Below, one piece after another: positions 26,516 to 34,929 of a stretch of DNA of 64,000 nucleotides. Numbering within the stretch: the stretch's first letter is position 1; each line of letters opens with the position of its first letter. Origin of the DNA: Pseudomonas sp. CBZ-4 (GTDB taxonomy: Bacteria > Pseudomonadota > Gammaproteobacteria > Pseudomonadales > Pseudomonadaceae); NCBI RefSeq assembly GCF_000346755.1, contig NZ_ANNV01000166.1, positions 1-64,000 on the forward strand, written 5' to 3'. A program made the translations under genes and the position numbers. The notes below the pieces were generated by a model. That model was not told the origin of the DNA and did no database searches. It was given only the letters and a program-made list of their open reading frames with translations.

Positions 26516-27475
26516 ATGAAACAGAAAAAAGCCCAATGGCCCTGGCACCTGCTGACCGTGGTCGTGCTGGTTGGCCTGGCCGGCGCCTTGTACTACGCCA
26601 CCTCGCTGATGTCCTACGAGTGGCGCTGGAATCGCGTACCGCAGTACTTCGCCTACCAGGCTGAAACGTCCCAGCGCGCGGCGGATATTTCCACCGTGGT
26701 CGAGCTGGTGCGCAAAGGCGACGTCGCCGAAGTGACCCTGCGCAACGACGCGGGCGCCGAGCAAAAGCTGACCGTGGCCGACAACAGCCTGCAAGTGGCG
26801 CGTGGCGATGACGTGGCCGAAGGCGACGTGATCGGCGTGACCCGGCATTGGGCGCTGGGCCCGTTGATGTGGGGCTTGTGGACCACGCTGTGGCTGTCGG
26901 TGGTGTCCGGCATCCTCGGGCTGGCGATCGGCTTGGCGACCGGCCTGTGCCGGCTGTCGAATAACCCGACCTTACGCGATCTGTCGACGATCTACGTCGA
27001 ACTGGTACGCGGAACGCCGCTGTTGGTGCAGATCTTCATCTTCTATTTCTTTATCGGCACGGTGCTCAACCTGTCCCGGGAATTTGCCGGGATCGCCGCG
27101 CTGTCGCTGTTCACCGGTGCCTACGTGGCAGAGATCGTGCGCGCGGGCGTGCAGTCGATCACCCGTGGCCAGAACGAAGCCGCCCGCTCCCTGGGCCTGA
27201 GCGCCAGCCAGTCGATGCGCCACGTGGTGTTGCCGCAGGCCTTCAAGCGCGTGCTGCCGCCGCTGGCCGGACAATTCATCAGCCTGGTGAAAGACACCTC
27301 GCTGGTCTCGGTGATCGCCATCACCGAACTGCTCAAAAGCGGCCGCGAAGTGATCACCACCTCGTTCTCGCCGTTTGAAATCCTGTTCTGCGTCGCAGGC
27401 TTGTACCTGTTGATCAACCTGCCGCTGTCGAAAATGGCCAGCCGGCTTGAGCGGAGGCTCGCGCAAAGTGATTGA
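26516..27475 (+). CDS. Amino acid ABC transporter permease
   Basis: This HisMQ/GlnP-type inner-membrane permease has 319 residues. It is longer than the usual 220-250 because an N-terminal helix is followed by about 80 periplasmic residues (LMSYEWRWNRVPQYF onward) before the core. The core has the conserved ELVRGTPLLVQIFIFYF segment and the EAA loop EAARSLGLSASQ near residue 222. It starts at an ATG behind CGGAAAG and overlaps the ATPase gene by 8 bases. A single permease gene implies a homodimer. Confidence 0.92.
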   Translation: MKQKKAQWPWHLLTVVVLVGLAGALYYATSLMSYEWRWNRVPQYFAYQAETSQRAADISTVVELVRKGDVAEVTLRNDAGAEQKLTVADNSLQVARGDDVAEGDVIGVTRHWALGPLMWGLWTTLWLSVVSGILGLAIGLATGLCRLSNNPTLRDLSTIYVELVRGTPLLVQIFIFYFFIGTVLNLSREFAGIAALSLFTGAYVAEIVRAGVQSITRGQNEAARSLGLSASQSMRHVVLPQAFKRVLPPLAGQFISLVKDTSLVSVIAITELLKSGREVITTSFSPFEILFCVAGLYLLINLPLSKMASRLERRLAQSD

Positions 27476-28202
27476 AGTCCGCGATCTGGTAAAAGTCTTC
27501 GACACCCGTGGCCATGTGGTGCGCGCGGTGGACCACGTCACCACCCAGGTGGCCAAGGGTGAAGTGCTGGTGGTGATCGGCCCGTCGGGTTCCGGCAAGT
27601 CCACCTTCCTGCGCTGCCTCAATGGCCTGGAAGAATTCGACTCGGGCTCGGTGAGCATCGACGGCCTGCAACTGGCTGACCCGAAGACCGACGTGAACGC
27701 CTATCGCCGCGAAGTCGGCATGGTGTTCCAGCACTTCAACCTGTTCCCCCACATGACCGTGCTGGAAAATCTCTGCCTGGCGCAAAAGGTCGTGCGCAAG
27801 CGCGGCAAAAAGGAGCGTGAGGCCAAGGCCCTGGCGTTGCTGGAAAAGGTCGGCATTGCGCAGAAGGCCAATGAGTTTCCCTCGCGCCTCTCCGGCGGTC
27901 AGCAGCAACGGGTCGCCATTGCCCGCGCGCTGGCCATGGAGCCCAAGGTCATGTTGTTCGATGAACCCACCTCGGCGCTCGACCCGGAAATGGTCGGCGA
28001 AGTGCTGGACGTGATGAAGACCCTGGCCCTGGAAGGCATGACCATGGTCTGCGTCACCCACGAAATGGGCTTTGCCCGTGAAGTGGCCGATCGGGTGTTG
28101 TTCTTTGATCATGGCAAGTTGCTGGAAGACGCGGCCCCGGCCGAGTTCTTCGACGCGCCCAAAGACCCGCGTGCCCAGGCTTTCCTGCGTCAGGTCCTAT
28201 AA
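27468..28202 (+). CDS. Amino acid ABC transporter ATP-binding protein
   Basis: This is the GlnQ/HisP-type nucleotide-binding subunit, 244 residues. It has Walker A GPSGSGKST near residue 37, signature LSGGQQQR, Walker B VMLFDEPTSALDPE and H-loop VTHEMGFA. The GTG at 27468 behind GCGGAGG gives the family length; a TTG 21 bases upstream is less likely. Its stop overlaps the end of the convergent chemoreceptor gene by 6 bases, leaving no room for a terminator between them. Confidence 0.93.
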   Translation: MIEVRDLVKVFDTRGHVVRAVDHVTTQVAKGEVLVVIGPSGSGKSTFLRCLNGLEEFDSGSVSIDGLQLADPKTDVNAYRREVGMVFQHFNLFPHMTVLENLCLAQKVVRKRGKKEREAKALALLEKVGIAQKANEFPSRLSGGQQQRVAIARALAMEPKVMLFDEPTSALDPEMVGEVLDVMKTLALEGMTMVCVTHEMGFAREVADRVLFFDHGKLLEDAAPAEFFDAPKDPRAQAFLRQVL

Positions 28203-30104
28203 CCTGAACCTGCCTACCAGGGCTCGCAGGTCCCGGCTCAACCGCGTCAGTTGAGCACTCGCCGCCGCCGTTTCCTCACTGGCGGCGGCGGTTTGTTCGG
28301 ACGCATCGCGCACCTTCAACACACTGCGATTGATTTCCTCGGCCACCGCGCTTTGTTCTTCGGCGGCAGCGGCGATCTGCGGGTTCATTTCCTGGATGAT
28401 CGACACCGTGTCGGCAATCGCCGCCAGCGCGTCGCCGGCATTGCGGGTCAGGCCGACACTGTTGTCGGTCAAGGTGCGGCTGCTGTGCATGATATCGGCC
28501 ACTTGCTGGGTGCCGGCATGAAGGCTGCGGATCAACTCTTCGATTTCTTCGGCCGAGGCTTGGGTGCGTTGGGCCAGGCTGCGTACTTCATCGGCGACCA
28601 CGGCGAACCCTTCGCCTGCGCTGCCGGCCCGTGCGGCTTCGATGGCGGCGTTCAGGGCCAGCAAATTGGTTTGCTGGGACACCGACTTGATCACTTCCAG
28701 CACGCTGCCGATCTTCTGGCTTTCCTGTTGCAAGGCCAGCATCGCCTGGCTGGCGCGAGACATTTCATCGGCAAGATGACCGATGTGCTCAACCGCCTGG
28801 GTCACCACCTGATCACCGATACTGGTTTGTCGATCCGCCTCATGGGCCGCCACTGACGCTTGCTCGGCGTGTCGGGCCACCTCCTGGGCGGTGGCCAGCA
28901 TTTCATTCATGGCCGTTGCCACCTGGTCGGTTTCTTCTTTCTGGTGATGGATGCCGTCGCGGGTCTGTTGGGTGACGGCCGCCAACTGCGCGGCCGCGCT
29001 GCCAATCTGCTGGGCGCTGTCACCGATGCCACTGATCAGCGTGCGCAGGTTGCCCGTCATGTCCCCCATGCTGCGTTGCAACTGGCCGAGTTCATCACGG
29101 CGCTCCACCGGCACGTCGTGGCTCAAGTCCCCCTTGGCGATACGGCTGGCGACCGTCAGCACCTGGCGTAGCGGCACCACGATCTGCCGGGCGATCCACC
29201 AGGCGGCGAGGGCGCCGAGCAGCAAGGCCGCGGCGGTCACAGCGACCAGCAGGGTGCGGGTGTGCCGCGCCTCTTTGTCGCGCTTGACGGTCTGGGCCTG
29301 GCTCAGTTGGTGACTGTGCTCCAGCAACTGGTCGAGTTGCTGCTCGAAGCGGTTCTGCACGGTTTCGGTGGTGACCTGCGCATTCTTGAGCCGTTGCAGT
29401 TGCTCGCGATAGTCGGCCAGGTCGGTCTTGAGCAGCGTTGCGTCAACGGGCAGGCGAGTGACGGCGGCCTGAGCGACGTCCAGGGCGTCCAGGGTGGCGC
29501 CGACGGCCTCGGCATAGGCTTGCAGCGACACGGCGGCCCAGGCGGGGCGTACGGCGTTGTCTTCGGCCTGGGCAATGGCCTGGCGCAGCTGTTCGATGCT
29601 GTCGAGCGCTTGCTGGTCTTGCTGATCCGGCAGTTCGCTGGCCACTTGAGCAAGGGTGTCGCTGGCTTGCAACGCGGTTTTGCTGAGGGGCGAGCGGGTG
29701 TTATCGCGTTGCTCGATCAGCGGGGGCAGCTCCACCAGCGCAGCCTTGAAGGCGGCAACCAGGCGCGTGGCCTCCTGGAGTCGCTGTTGGTCGGCAGGAT
29801 CACGCATGCGGCCGGCAAAGAACGCCAGGTGCCGTTCGATTTTTTCAATGTGGGTTGCCATCTTGCCCAGGCTGGCCGTGTCGGTGAGGGTGCGGTACAC
29901 GATGCGGTCGGCCCGCATGGCCTGGGCATCAGCGGCCAATTGCCCGAGGGCGCTCAGGTTGCCTGACCGGTAAAGCACAGCATTCAGCGCCTGCCAGCCG
30001 GTCACGGCGATGGCCAGGCTGAGCACCAGGACCTGCCCAAAACCCAGGGCAAGCTTGAGGCGGACGCTGGCGTTGACCAGCAAGCGGGTCAGCCGAGGAA
30101 ACAT
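28197..30104 (-). CDS. Methyl-accepting chemotaxis protein (second of tandem pair)
   Basis: This 635-residue transmembrane chemoreceptor has a first helix at about residues 15-37, a periplasmic, largely helical sensor domain of about 250 residues, and a second helix near 288-310 (LLVAVTAAALLLGALAAWW). A HAMP domain and the cytoplasmic signalling hairpin follow, with the conserved tip EAARAGSAGEGFAVVADEVRSLA, shown here by its core GFAVVADEVRSLAQRT. The helical sensor and its length suggest the bimodular HBM type that detects organic acids in pseudomonads. It starts at an ATG behind GGAGGTG. It is paralogous to the next gene upstream. Confidence 0.92.
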   Translation of the reverse strand: MFPRLTRLLVNASVRLKLALGFGQVLVLSLAIAVTGWQALNAVLYRSGNLSALGQLAADAQAMRADRIVYRTLTDTASLGKMATHIEKIERHLAFFAGRMRDPADQQRLQEATRLVAAFKAALVELPPLIEQRDNTRSPLSKTALQASDTLAQVASELPDQQDQQALDSIEQLRQAIAQAEDNAVRPAWAAVSLQAYAEAVGATLDALDVAQAAVTRLPVDATLLKTDLADYREQLQRLKNAQVTTETVQNRFEQQLDQLLEHSHQLSQAQTVKRDKEARHTRTLLVAVTAAALLLGALAAWWIARQIVVPLRQVLTVASRIAKGDLSHDVPVERRDELGQLQRSMGDMTGNLRTLISGIGDSAQQIGSAAAQLAAVTQQTRDGIHHQKEETDQVATAMNEMLATAQEVARHAEQASVAAHEADRQTSIGDQVVTQAVEHIGHLADEMSRASQAMLALQQESQKIGSVLEVIKSVSQQTNLLALNAAIEAARAGSAGEGFAVVADEVRSLAQRTQASAEEIEELIRSLHAGTQQVADIMHSSRTLTDNSVGLTRNAGDALAAIADTVSIIQEMNPQIAAAAEEQSAVAEEINRSVLKVRDASEQTAAASEETAAASAQLTRLSRDLRALVGRFRL

Positions 30105-30121
30105 GGTGCACCTCCAAATCC

Positions 30122-30151
30122 GAAAAAGCGTTTCGCAGTAACGGAAACGCT
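30122..30151 (-). terminator. Terminator-like hairpin between the two chemoreceptor genes
   Basis: On the minus strand AGCGTTTC-N9-GAAACGCT, with perfect 8-base arms, is followed by TTTT. It lies after the upstream chemoreceptor stop and only about 20 bases before the next ATG, right in front of its ribosome site. Confidence 0.65.
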
Positions 30152-30206
30152 AAATCGATTTGGGCGGCTACCGGGCTGATAACGGCGTAGGAAATTTCAC
30201 AAACTG

Positions 30207-32123
30207 TTAGATGCGGAAGCGTCCTACCAATGTTTGCAGGTAAATCCCCAGGCGCGCCAGTTCTGCGCTGGACGCGGCAGTTTCCTCACTGGCCGAAGAG
30301 GTTTGCTCCGACACGTCACGCACATTCAGCACGCTGCGGTTGATCTCTTCGGCCACGGCGCTCTGTTGCTCGGCGGCGGTGGCGATCTGCGAGTTCATCG
30401 CCTGGATCGTCGAGACCGTGCGCGTGATGTTGCCCAGGGCAGCGCCGGCGCGGCGGGTCAGTTCGACACTGCTGTCGGTGAGGCCGCGGCTGTTGTCCAT
30501 GATGGTCGCCACTTGCTGGGTGCCACTTTGCAGGCCGACGATCAGTTCTTCGATCTCTTCGGTGGACTTCTGCGTGCGCTGGGCCAGGCTGCGCACTTCA
30601 TCGGCCACCACCGCGAAGCCACGCCCGGCTTCACCGGCGCGGGCGGCTTCAATTGCGGCGTTGAGGGCCAGCAGGTTGGTTTGCTGGGCCACGGATTTGA
30701 TCACATCGAGCACGCTGCCGATCTTGTCGCTTTCGCGTTTCAGATCGCCCATGGCCAGGGTGGAGTTGCCGACTTCGGTGGCCAGGCGTTCGATCTGGGC
30801 GATGGCTTCGCCGACCACTTTGTCACCTTCGCGGGCTTGCTGGTCAGCGGCGACGGCGGCTTCGGAAGCCTCCTCGGCGTTGCGTGCCACTTCCTGCACG
30901 GTGGCGGCCATTTCGTTCATGGCGGTCGCGACCTGGTCGGTTTCGACTTTCTGGCTGTTGACCCCGGCGCTGGTCTGTTCGGTCACCGCCGACAGTTGCT
31001 CGGCGGCGCTGGCGATCTGGGTCACGCCGTCGCTGATGCCGCCGATCAACTCGCGCAGGCCCACGGTCATGCTTTGCATGGCCCGTTGCAGTTGGCCCAG
31101 TTCGTCCTGGCGCGCGGAGTCGAGGTTGTGGCTCAAGTCGCCGGAGGCCACGCGCTCGGCGACCTTGAGAGTCTGGTTCAGCGGGATGATGATCTGGCGG
31201 GTGATGGCCCAGGCGGCGATCAGGCCGAAGACCAGCGCGAGCACGGTGGCCAGCGCCAACAGTTGCTTGGCCTGTGCGGCCTCGTTGTCACGGACCACGG
31301 TCTGCGACGCGGTGAGTTTTTTGCTGCGGTCGAGCAGGATGTCGCCTTGCTCGGCCATGGTTTTCATCGCCGCGGCGGTGGCGACCTGGGAGTTGCGGTA
31401 CTGGCTGACCGCCGCGCGGTAGGCTTGCAGCGAAACGCTGGCCTGTTGCAGGTTGGTCGAATATTGATCAGGGATTTGCCCGTTCAGGCCGGTGATTTTC
31501 TTCAGGGCATTATCGATGGCGTCCAGCGCGGGCTGCTCGGCTTCGACCTTGCCGCTGTAGGTGTAGCCGCGCACCTGGAAGCGCGCCTGTTGGATCAGCT
31601 TGCTCAGGTCCACCACGCTGTTGAACTGGCTGACGCTGTCGCCTTGCAGCAGGGCTTTCTCGATCTCGCCGACCTTGACCACCGCGTTGTCGGCGGTGTC
31701 GCCCAGCTTGCTGCGCGCGTTTTCGCGGTTGGCGCCGGCCTGGACCATGGCCTCGAAGGCGCGGCGGTATTGGTCGACGGCGACCAGTTGGTCGTCCACC
31801 AGGCGGTTGTCGGCGGGCTGATCGATCAGGGTGTCGGCGGTTTTCAGGCTGCTTTCCAATTGCACCAGCAGCGTGTTGACCGTTGTCGGGCCTTGTTCGC
31901 CACGGCGCATTTCGTAGTCCAGGCGCGCCAATCGCAGGTCTTTGGTCAGCTCATTGACGCTGGAGATAAAGCCCAGCTTGTCACCCCGGCTGATCACGCC
32001 GCTGAGGCCGCTCCAGCCGGTGAAGGTGATCATGAGCGTGAGCAGTAACACCAGGCCAAAACCTACACCCAGCTTGGATTTGACGCTGACATTCCCCAGC
32101 TTTTCGGCTAACCAACGATACAT
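30207..32123 (-). CDS. Methyl-accepting chemotaxis protein (McpK-like position)
   Basis: This 638-residue chemoreceptor has a transmembrane helix at about residues 20-42, a helical periplasmic sensor of roughly 250 residues, a second helix (QLLALATVLALVFGLIAAWA), HAMP, and the signalling hairpin with GRGFAVVADEVRSLAQRT. The longer frame begins at 32243, but ATG 32123 has GGGGAG at the right distance and a normal N-terminus. By position next to rsmE-tatC it corresponds to PAO1 PA5072 (McpK, an alpha-ketoglutarate receptor with an HBM domain); that ligand is inference here. A FliA-like promoter lies upstream. Confidence 0.93.
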   Translation of the reverse strand: MYRWLAEKLGNVSVKSKLGVGFGLVLLLTLMITFTGWSGLSGVISRGDKLGFISSVNELTKDLRLARLDYEMRRGEQGPTTVNTLLVQLESSLKTADTLIDQPADNRLVDDQLVAVDQYRRAFEAMVQAGANRENARSKLGDTADNAVVKVGEIEKALLQGDSVSQFNSVVDLSKLIQQARFQVRGYTYSGKVEAEQPALDAIDNALKKITGLNGQIPDQYSTNLQQASVSLQAYRAAVSQYRNSQVATAAAMKTMAEQGDILLDRSKKLTASQTVVRDNEAAQAKQLLALATVLALVFGLIAAWAITRQIIIPLNQTLKVAERVASGDLSHNLDSARQDELGQLQRAMQSMTVGLRELIGGISDGVTQIASAAEQLSAVTEQTSAGVNSQKVETDQVATAMNEMAATVQEVARNAEEASEAAVAADQQAREGDKVVGEAIAQIERLATEVGNSTLAMGDLKRESDKIGSVLDVIKSVAQQTNLLALNAAIEAARAGEAGRGFAVVADEVRSLAQRTQKSTEEIEELIVGLQSGTQQVATIMDNSRGLTDSSVELTRRAGAALGNITRTVSTIQAMNSQIATAAEQQSAVAEEINRSVLNVRDVSEQTSSASEETAASSAELARLGIYLQTLVGRFRI

Positions 32124-32165
32124 GCTGCGAACTCCCCTGGAACAAGGCTTGGACTTATTCAGAGA

Positions 32166-32192
32166 GTATCGGCATTGGCGCGGGATTCTGTA
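32166..32192 (-). promoter_or_regulatory. Sigma-28 (FliA) promoter of the chemoreceptor gene
   Basis: On the minus strand TACAGAAT-N11-GCCGATAC matches the FliA consensus TAAAGTTT-N11-GCCGATAA at 12 of 16 positions, with exact spacing. It is 43 bases before the chemoreceptor start codon. Confidence 0.65.
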
Positions 32193-32252
32193 GCGACGCA
32201 GGTCAAATGGGGGGGTGATGTACTCAGTTTCCCAACTTGGCACAGATCAAAA

Positions 32253-32357
32253 TGTGGGAGCTGGCTTGCCTGCGATAGCGGTGTGTCAGCAGTCAATGTG
32301 CAAGCTGACCCACCGCTATCGCAGGCAAGTCAGCTCCCACACAAGCCAGTTCCCACA
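32253..32357. repeat. REPIN with extra terminal copy
   Basis: A normal inward REP pair (32253-32342) is followed directly by a further CAAGCCAGTTCCCACA unit to 32357. It separates the chemoreceptor promoter from the end of rsmE. Confidence 0.88.
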
Positions 32358-32386
32358 TGGAGACTGCGGTGTTGTTTGGGGTTGGG

Positions 32387-33094
32387 TTAGAAGAGGCGGG
32401 CGAGCAGGGCAGTCACGGCGGTTTCAACCCGCAGAATGCGCGCGCCCAGCTGCACCGGTTGCAGGCCGGCCTTGGCCAGCAGGTCCACTTCGTAGGGAAT
32501 CCAGCCACCTTCCGGGCCGATGGCCAGGGTCACCGGCTCATCCAGCCCGCGTGGGCAGGCTGGGTAATCGCCGGGATGGCCGATCAAACCCAGCGTCCCT
32601 GCGGCCATGGCCGGCAGGCGGTCTTCGACGAACGGCTTGAAGCGCTTCTCGATGATGATCTCGGGCAGCACCGTGTCGCGCGCCTGTTCCAGGCCGAGGA
32701 TCAGTTGCTCGCGAATCGCCTCGGGCTCCAGGAACGGTGTCTGCCAGAAGCTTTTTTCCACGCGATAACTGTTGAGCAGCACGACCTTGGGCACGCCCAT
32801 GGCCGCCACGGTTTGCAGGACCCGGCGCAGCATTTTCGGGCGGGGCAGGGCCAGCAGCAGGGTCAGCGGCAGTTTCGCCGGCGGCGGCTGGTCGAAGCTG
32901 ACTTGCAGCTCCGCCTCACTGGCTTCCAGGCGTAGCAACTGGGCATTGCCCATCAGCCCGCCGATACGGCCGACACGCAGGCTGTCGCCGACGGCGGCGC
33001 GATGGACTTCCTGCATGTGCACCAGGCGCCGGTCACGCAGCACCACGCGGTCGGCCGCGATGAAGTCGGCCTCCTCAAGCAGCAGCAGGTTCAC
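32387..33094 (-). CDS. rsmE: 16S rRNA m3U1498 methyltransferase
   Basis: RsmE methylates N3 of U1498 in 16S rRNA. The 235-residue SPOUT-class protein has an N-terminal PUA-like domain (RVGRIGG region) and a C-terminal knotted domain with LAIGPEGGW and LGARILRVETA. Its GTG start overlaps the tatC stop (GTGA). Confidence 0.94.
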   Translation of the reverse strand: MNLLLLEEADFIAADRVVLRDRRLVHMQEVHRAAVGDSLRVGRIGGLMGNAQLLRLEASEAELQVSFDQPPPAKLPLTLLLALPRPKMLRRVLQTVAAMGVPKVVLLNSYRVEKSFWQTPFLEPEAIREQLILGLEQARDTVLPEIIIEKRFKPFVEDRLPAMAAGTLGLIGHPGDYPACPRGLDEPVTLAIGPEGGWIPYEVDLLAKAGLQPVQLGARILRVETAVTALLARLF

Positions 33095-33882
33095 GGCTGG
33101 GTCGCTGGCGGCTGGTCGTCGTCGGCGGGCTGATCATCCGGGTGGTCGCCACGCTTGGTGATCAGGCTGCTGAACAGGATGCCGATCTCGAACAGCATCC
33201 ACATCGGCACGGCCAGCAGGGTCTGGGAGAAGATGTCCGGCGGTGTGAGGATCATGCCGACCACAAAGCAGCCGATGATCACGTACGGGCGGATCTTCTT
33301 CAGGTACGCCACGTTGACCACGCCGATCCACACCAGCAGCACCACGGCCACGGGGATTTCGAAGGCCACGCCAAAGGCGAAGAACAGCGTCATCACGAAG
33401 TCGAGGTAGCTGGTGATGTCGGTCATCATTTCCACGCCGGCCGGGGTGGCAGCGGCGAAGAACTTGAAGATCAGCGGGAACACCAGGAAGTAGGCGAACG
33501 CCATGCCGGTGTAGAACAGGCAGATGCTCGACACCAGCAACGGCACGGCGATGCGCTTCTCATGCTTGTACAGGCCCGGCGCGATAAAGCCCCAGATCTG
33601 ATGCAGGATCACCGGGATCGCGAGGAACAGCGAGACCATCATCGTCAGCTTCAGCGGCGTGAGGAACGGCGATGACACGTCGGTGGCGATCATCGTCGCG
33701 CCGGCCGGCAGGTACTGGCGCAGGGGCGTGGAGACGAAGGTGTAGATCTGCTGGGTAAAGGCGAACAACCCGGCAAAGATGATGAAGATCGCCGCTACGC
33801 AACGCAGCAGGCGGGTACGCAGCTCGGTGAGGTGCGAGACCAGCGGCATATGCTGGTCGTTTTCCGGTTTATCAGCGCTCAT
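33091..33882 (-). CDS. tatC: Sec-independent protein translocase TatC
   Basis: TatC is the twin-arginine signal receptor of the Tat export system in the inner membrane. The 263-residue protein has six hydrophobic segments. The early HLTELRTRLLR motif contains the conserved Glu near residue 20, and PPDIFSQ lies near 215. Overlaps of 4 bases with tatB and rsmE indicate coupled translation. Confidence 0.96.
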   Translation of the reverse strand: MSADKPENDQHMPLVSHLTELRTRLLRCVAAIFIIFAGLFAFTQQIYTFVSTPLRQYLPAGATMIATDVSSPFLTPLKLTMMVSLFLAIPVILHQIWGFIAPGLYKHEKRIAVPLLVSSICLFYTGMAFAYFLVFPLIFKFFAAATPAGVEMMTDITSYLDFVMTLFFAFGVAFEIPVAVVLLVWIGVVNVAYLKKIRPYVIIGCFVVGMILTPPDIFSQTLLAVPMWMLFEIGILFSSLITKRGDHPDDQPADDDQPPATQP

Positions 33883-34280
33883 GGGGCTCGCGGCGGCAAT
33901 GTAGGGTCATGGGGAGCAGGCGCCGCGACGGGCGCCGGTGCTGGCTCGGTGGGCGCGACGGGCGTGGCTTCAACAGCAGGCGCAGGGGCAATGCTGTGTT
34001 CGGCCACGGGGGTAACCGGTTTTTCCGGTTCTTGCACCGGCGACAGAATCTTCCGGGCTTCCTGCTCCAACGACAGGATGTGTTCGTTGTGCAGCTGCCG
34101 GCGGATCTCGTCGGCGCCGATTTCCCGTTCAACTTCCTGTTTGATCGCATTGAAACTGCGTTTCAGGCGGCCGATCCACAGGCCGGCCGTGCGTGCGGCA
34201 CCGGGCAGGCGTTCCGGCCCCAGTACCAGCAGGGCCACGAGGCCGACGAGCAGCAGTTCAGAGAAGCTGATACCAAACAT
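33879..34280 (-). CDS. tatB: Sec-independent protein translocase TatB
   Basis: TatB, 133 residues, has the short N-terminal helix (FGISFSELLLVGLVALLVLG), an amphipathic helix after GPERLPGAART, and a Pro/Ala-rich C-terminus of low complexity. It forms the substrate-binding complex with TatC. It is 10 bases downstream of tatA. Confidence 0.95.
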   Translation of the reverse strand: MFGISFSELLLVGLVALLVLGPERLPGAARTAGLWIGRLKRSFNAIKQEVEREIGADEIRRQLHNEHILSLEQEARKILSPVQEPEKPVTPVAEHSIAPAPAVEATPVAPTEPAPAPVAAPAPHDPTLPPRAP

Positions 34281-34290
34281 TAGTCAGTGC

Positions 34291-34569
34291 TCACGAGTCT
34301 TTGCGGGTCGGCTCTTCGACTTTCTCAGCCTGCACGTCGAAGGTACGACGCTCGGTGATCGGCTGGGCGGCCTGCGGGTGCACAGGCTGCGCCGGTGGCA
34401 CTGGGTTGGCGGCCGGGTCGGCCGGTTTTTCGTCGTCGTTCATGGCTTTGCGAAAGCCCTTGATCGATTCGCCGACGTCCGTGCCGAGGTTCTTGAGTTT
34501 CTTGGTGCCGAATACCAATACCACCACCACCAGAATGACGATCCAGTGTTTCCAGTCAAAAATACCCAT
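34291..34569 (-). CDS. tatA: Sec-independent protein translocase TatA
   Basis: TatA, 92 residues, builds the transport pore. It has one N-terminal helix (HWIVILVVVVLVFGTKKL), the hinge FGTKKL, the amphipathic helix through ESIKGFRKAM, and a Pro-rich charged tail. It starts at an ATG behind GAGGAT and follows hisE by 25 bases. Confidence 0.95.
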   Translation of the reverse strand: MGIFDWKHWIVILVVVVLVFGTKKLKNLGTDVGESIKGFRKAMNDDEKPADPAANPVPPAQPVHPQAAQPITERRTFDVQAEKVEEPTRKDS

Positions 34570-34594
34570 GCTGCAAATCCTCAGTAAAAGTTAT

Positions 34595-34927
34595 TCAGGC
34601 GGAGGGGCGCGATGCCTTTTCGGCATGCCCGGACAAGCCGAAGCGACGGTCCAGTTCATCCAGCACGGCCTGCGGATGCTGCCCCAGTTGGGCGAGCATG
34701 ACCAGGCTGTGGAACCAGAGGTCGGCGGTTTCGTAGATCACGTCGCTGCAGTCGCCGCTGATTTGCGCGTCCTTGGCGGCGATGATGGTCTCGACGGATT
34801 CTTCGCCGAGTTTTTCCAGAATCTTGTTCAGGCCCTTGTGGTAGAGGCTGGCGACGTAGGAGCTGTCGGCGTCCGCGCCTTTGCGGTCTTCCAGCACCTG
34901 GGCCACGCGGTTCAGGGTATCGCTCAT
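34595..34927 (-). CDS. hisE: Phosphoribosyl-ATP pyrophosphatase
   Basis: HisE hydrolyses phosphoribosyl-ATP to phosphoribosyl-AMP, the second step of histidine synthesis. The 110-residue MazG-fold protein has EESVETIIAAK and VIYETADLWFHSLVML. The frame extends further upstream, but the ATG at 34927 lies two bases after the hisI stop and gives the family length. Confidence 0.95.
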   Translation of the reverse strand: MSDTLNRVAQVLEDRKGADADSSYVASLYHKGLNKILEKLGEESVETIIAAKDAQISGDCSDVIYETADLWFHSLVMLAQLGQHPQAVLDELDRRFGLSGHAEKASRPSA

Positions 34928-34929
34928 GT

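Noticed and set aside
30105..30206. Sigma-28 promoter for the second chemoreceptor
   Set aside because: AACAGTTT and GCCGTTAT can be found, but their spacing is 14 rather than 11 bases and the downstream hairpin would follow at once.
32124..32243. 40-residue N-terminal extension of the first chemoreceptor
   Set aside because: It runs over the FliA-like promoter and lacks a ribosome site; ATG 32123 gives a normal first helix.
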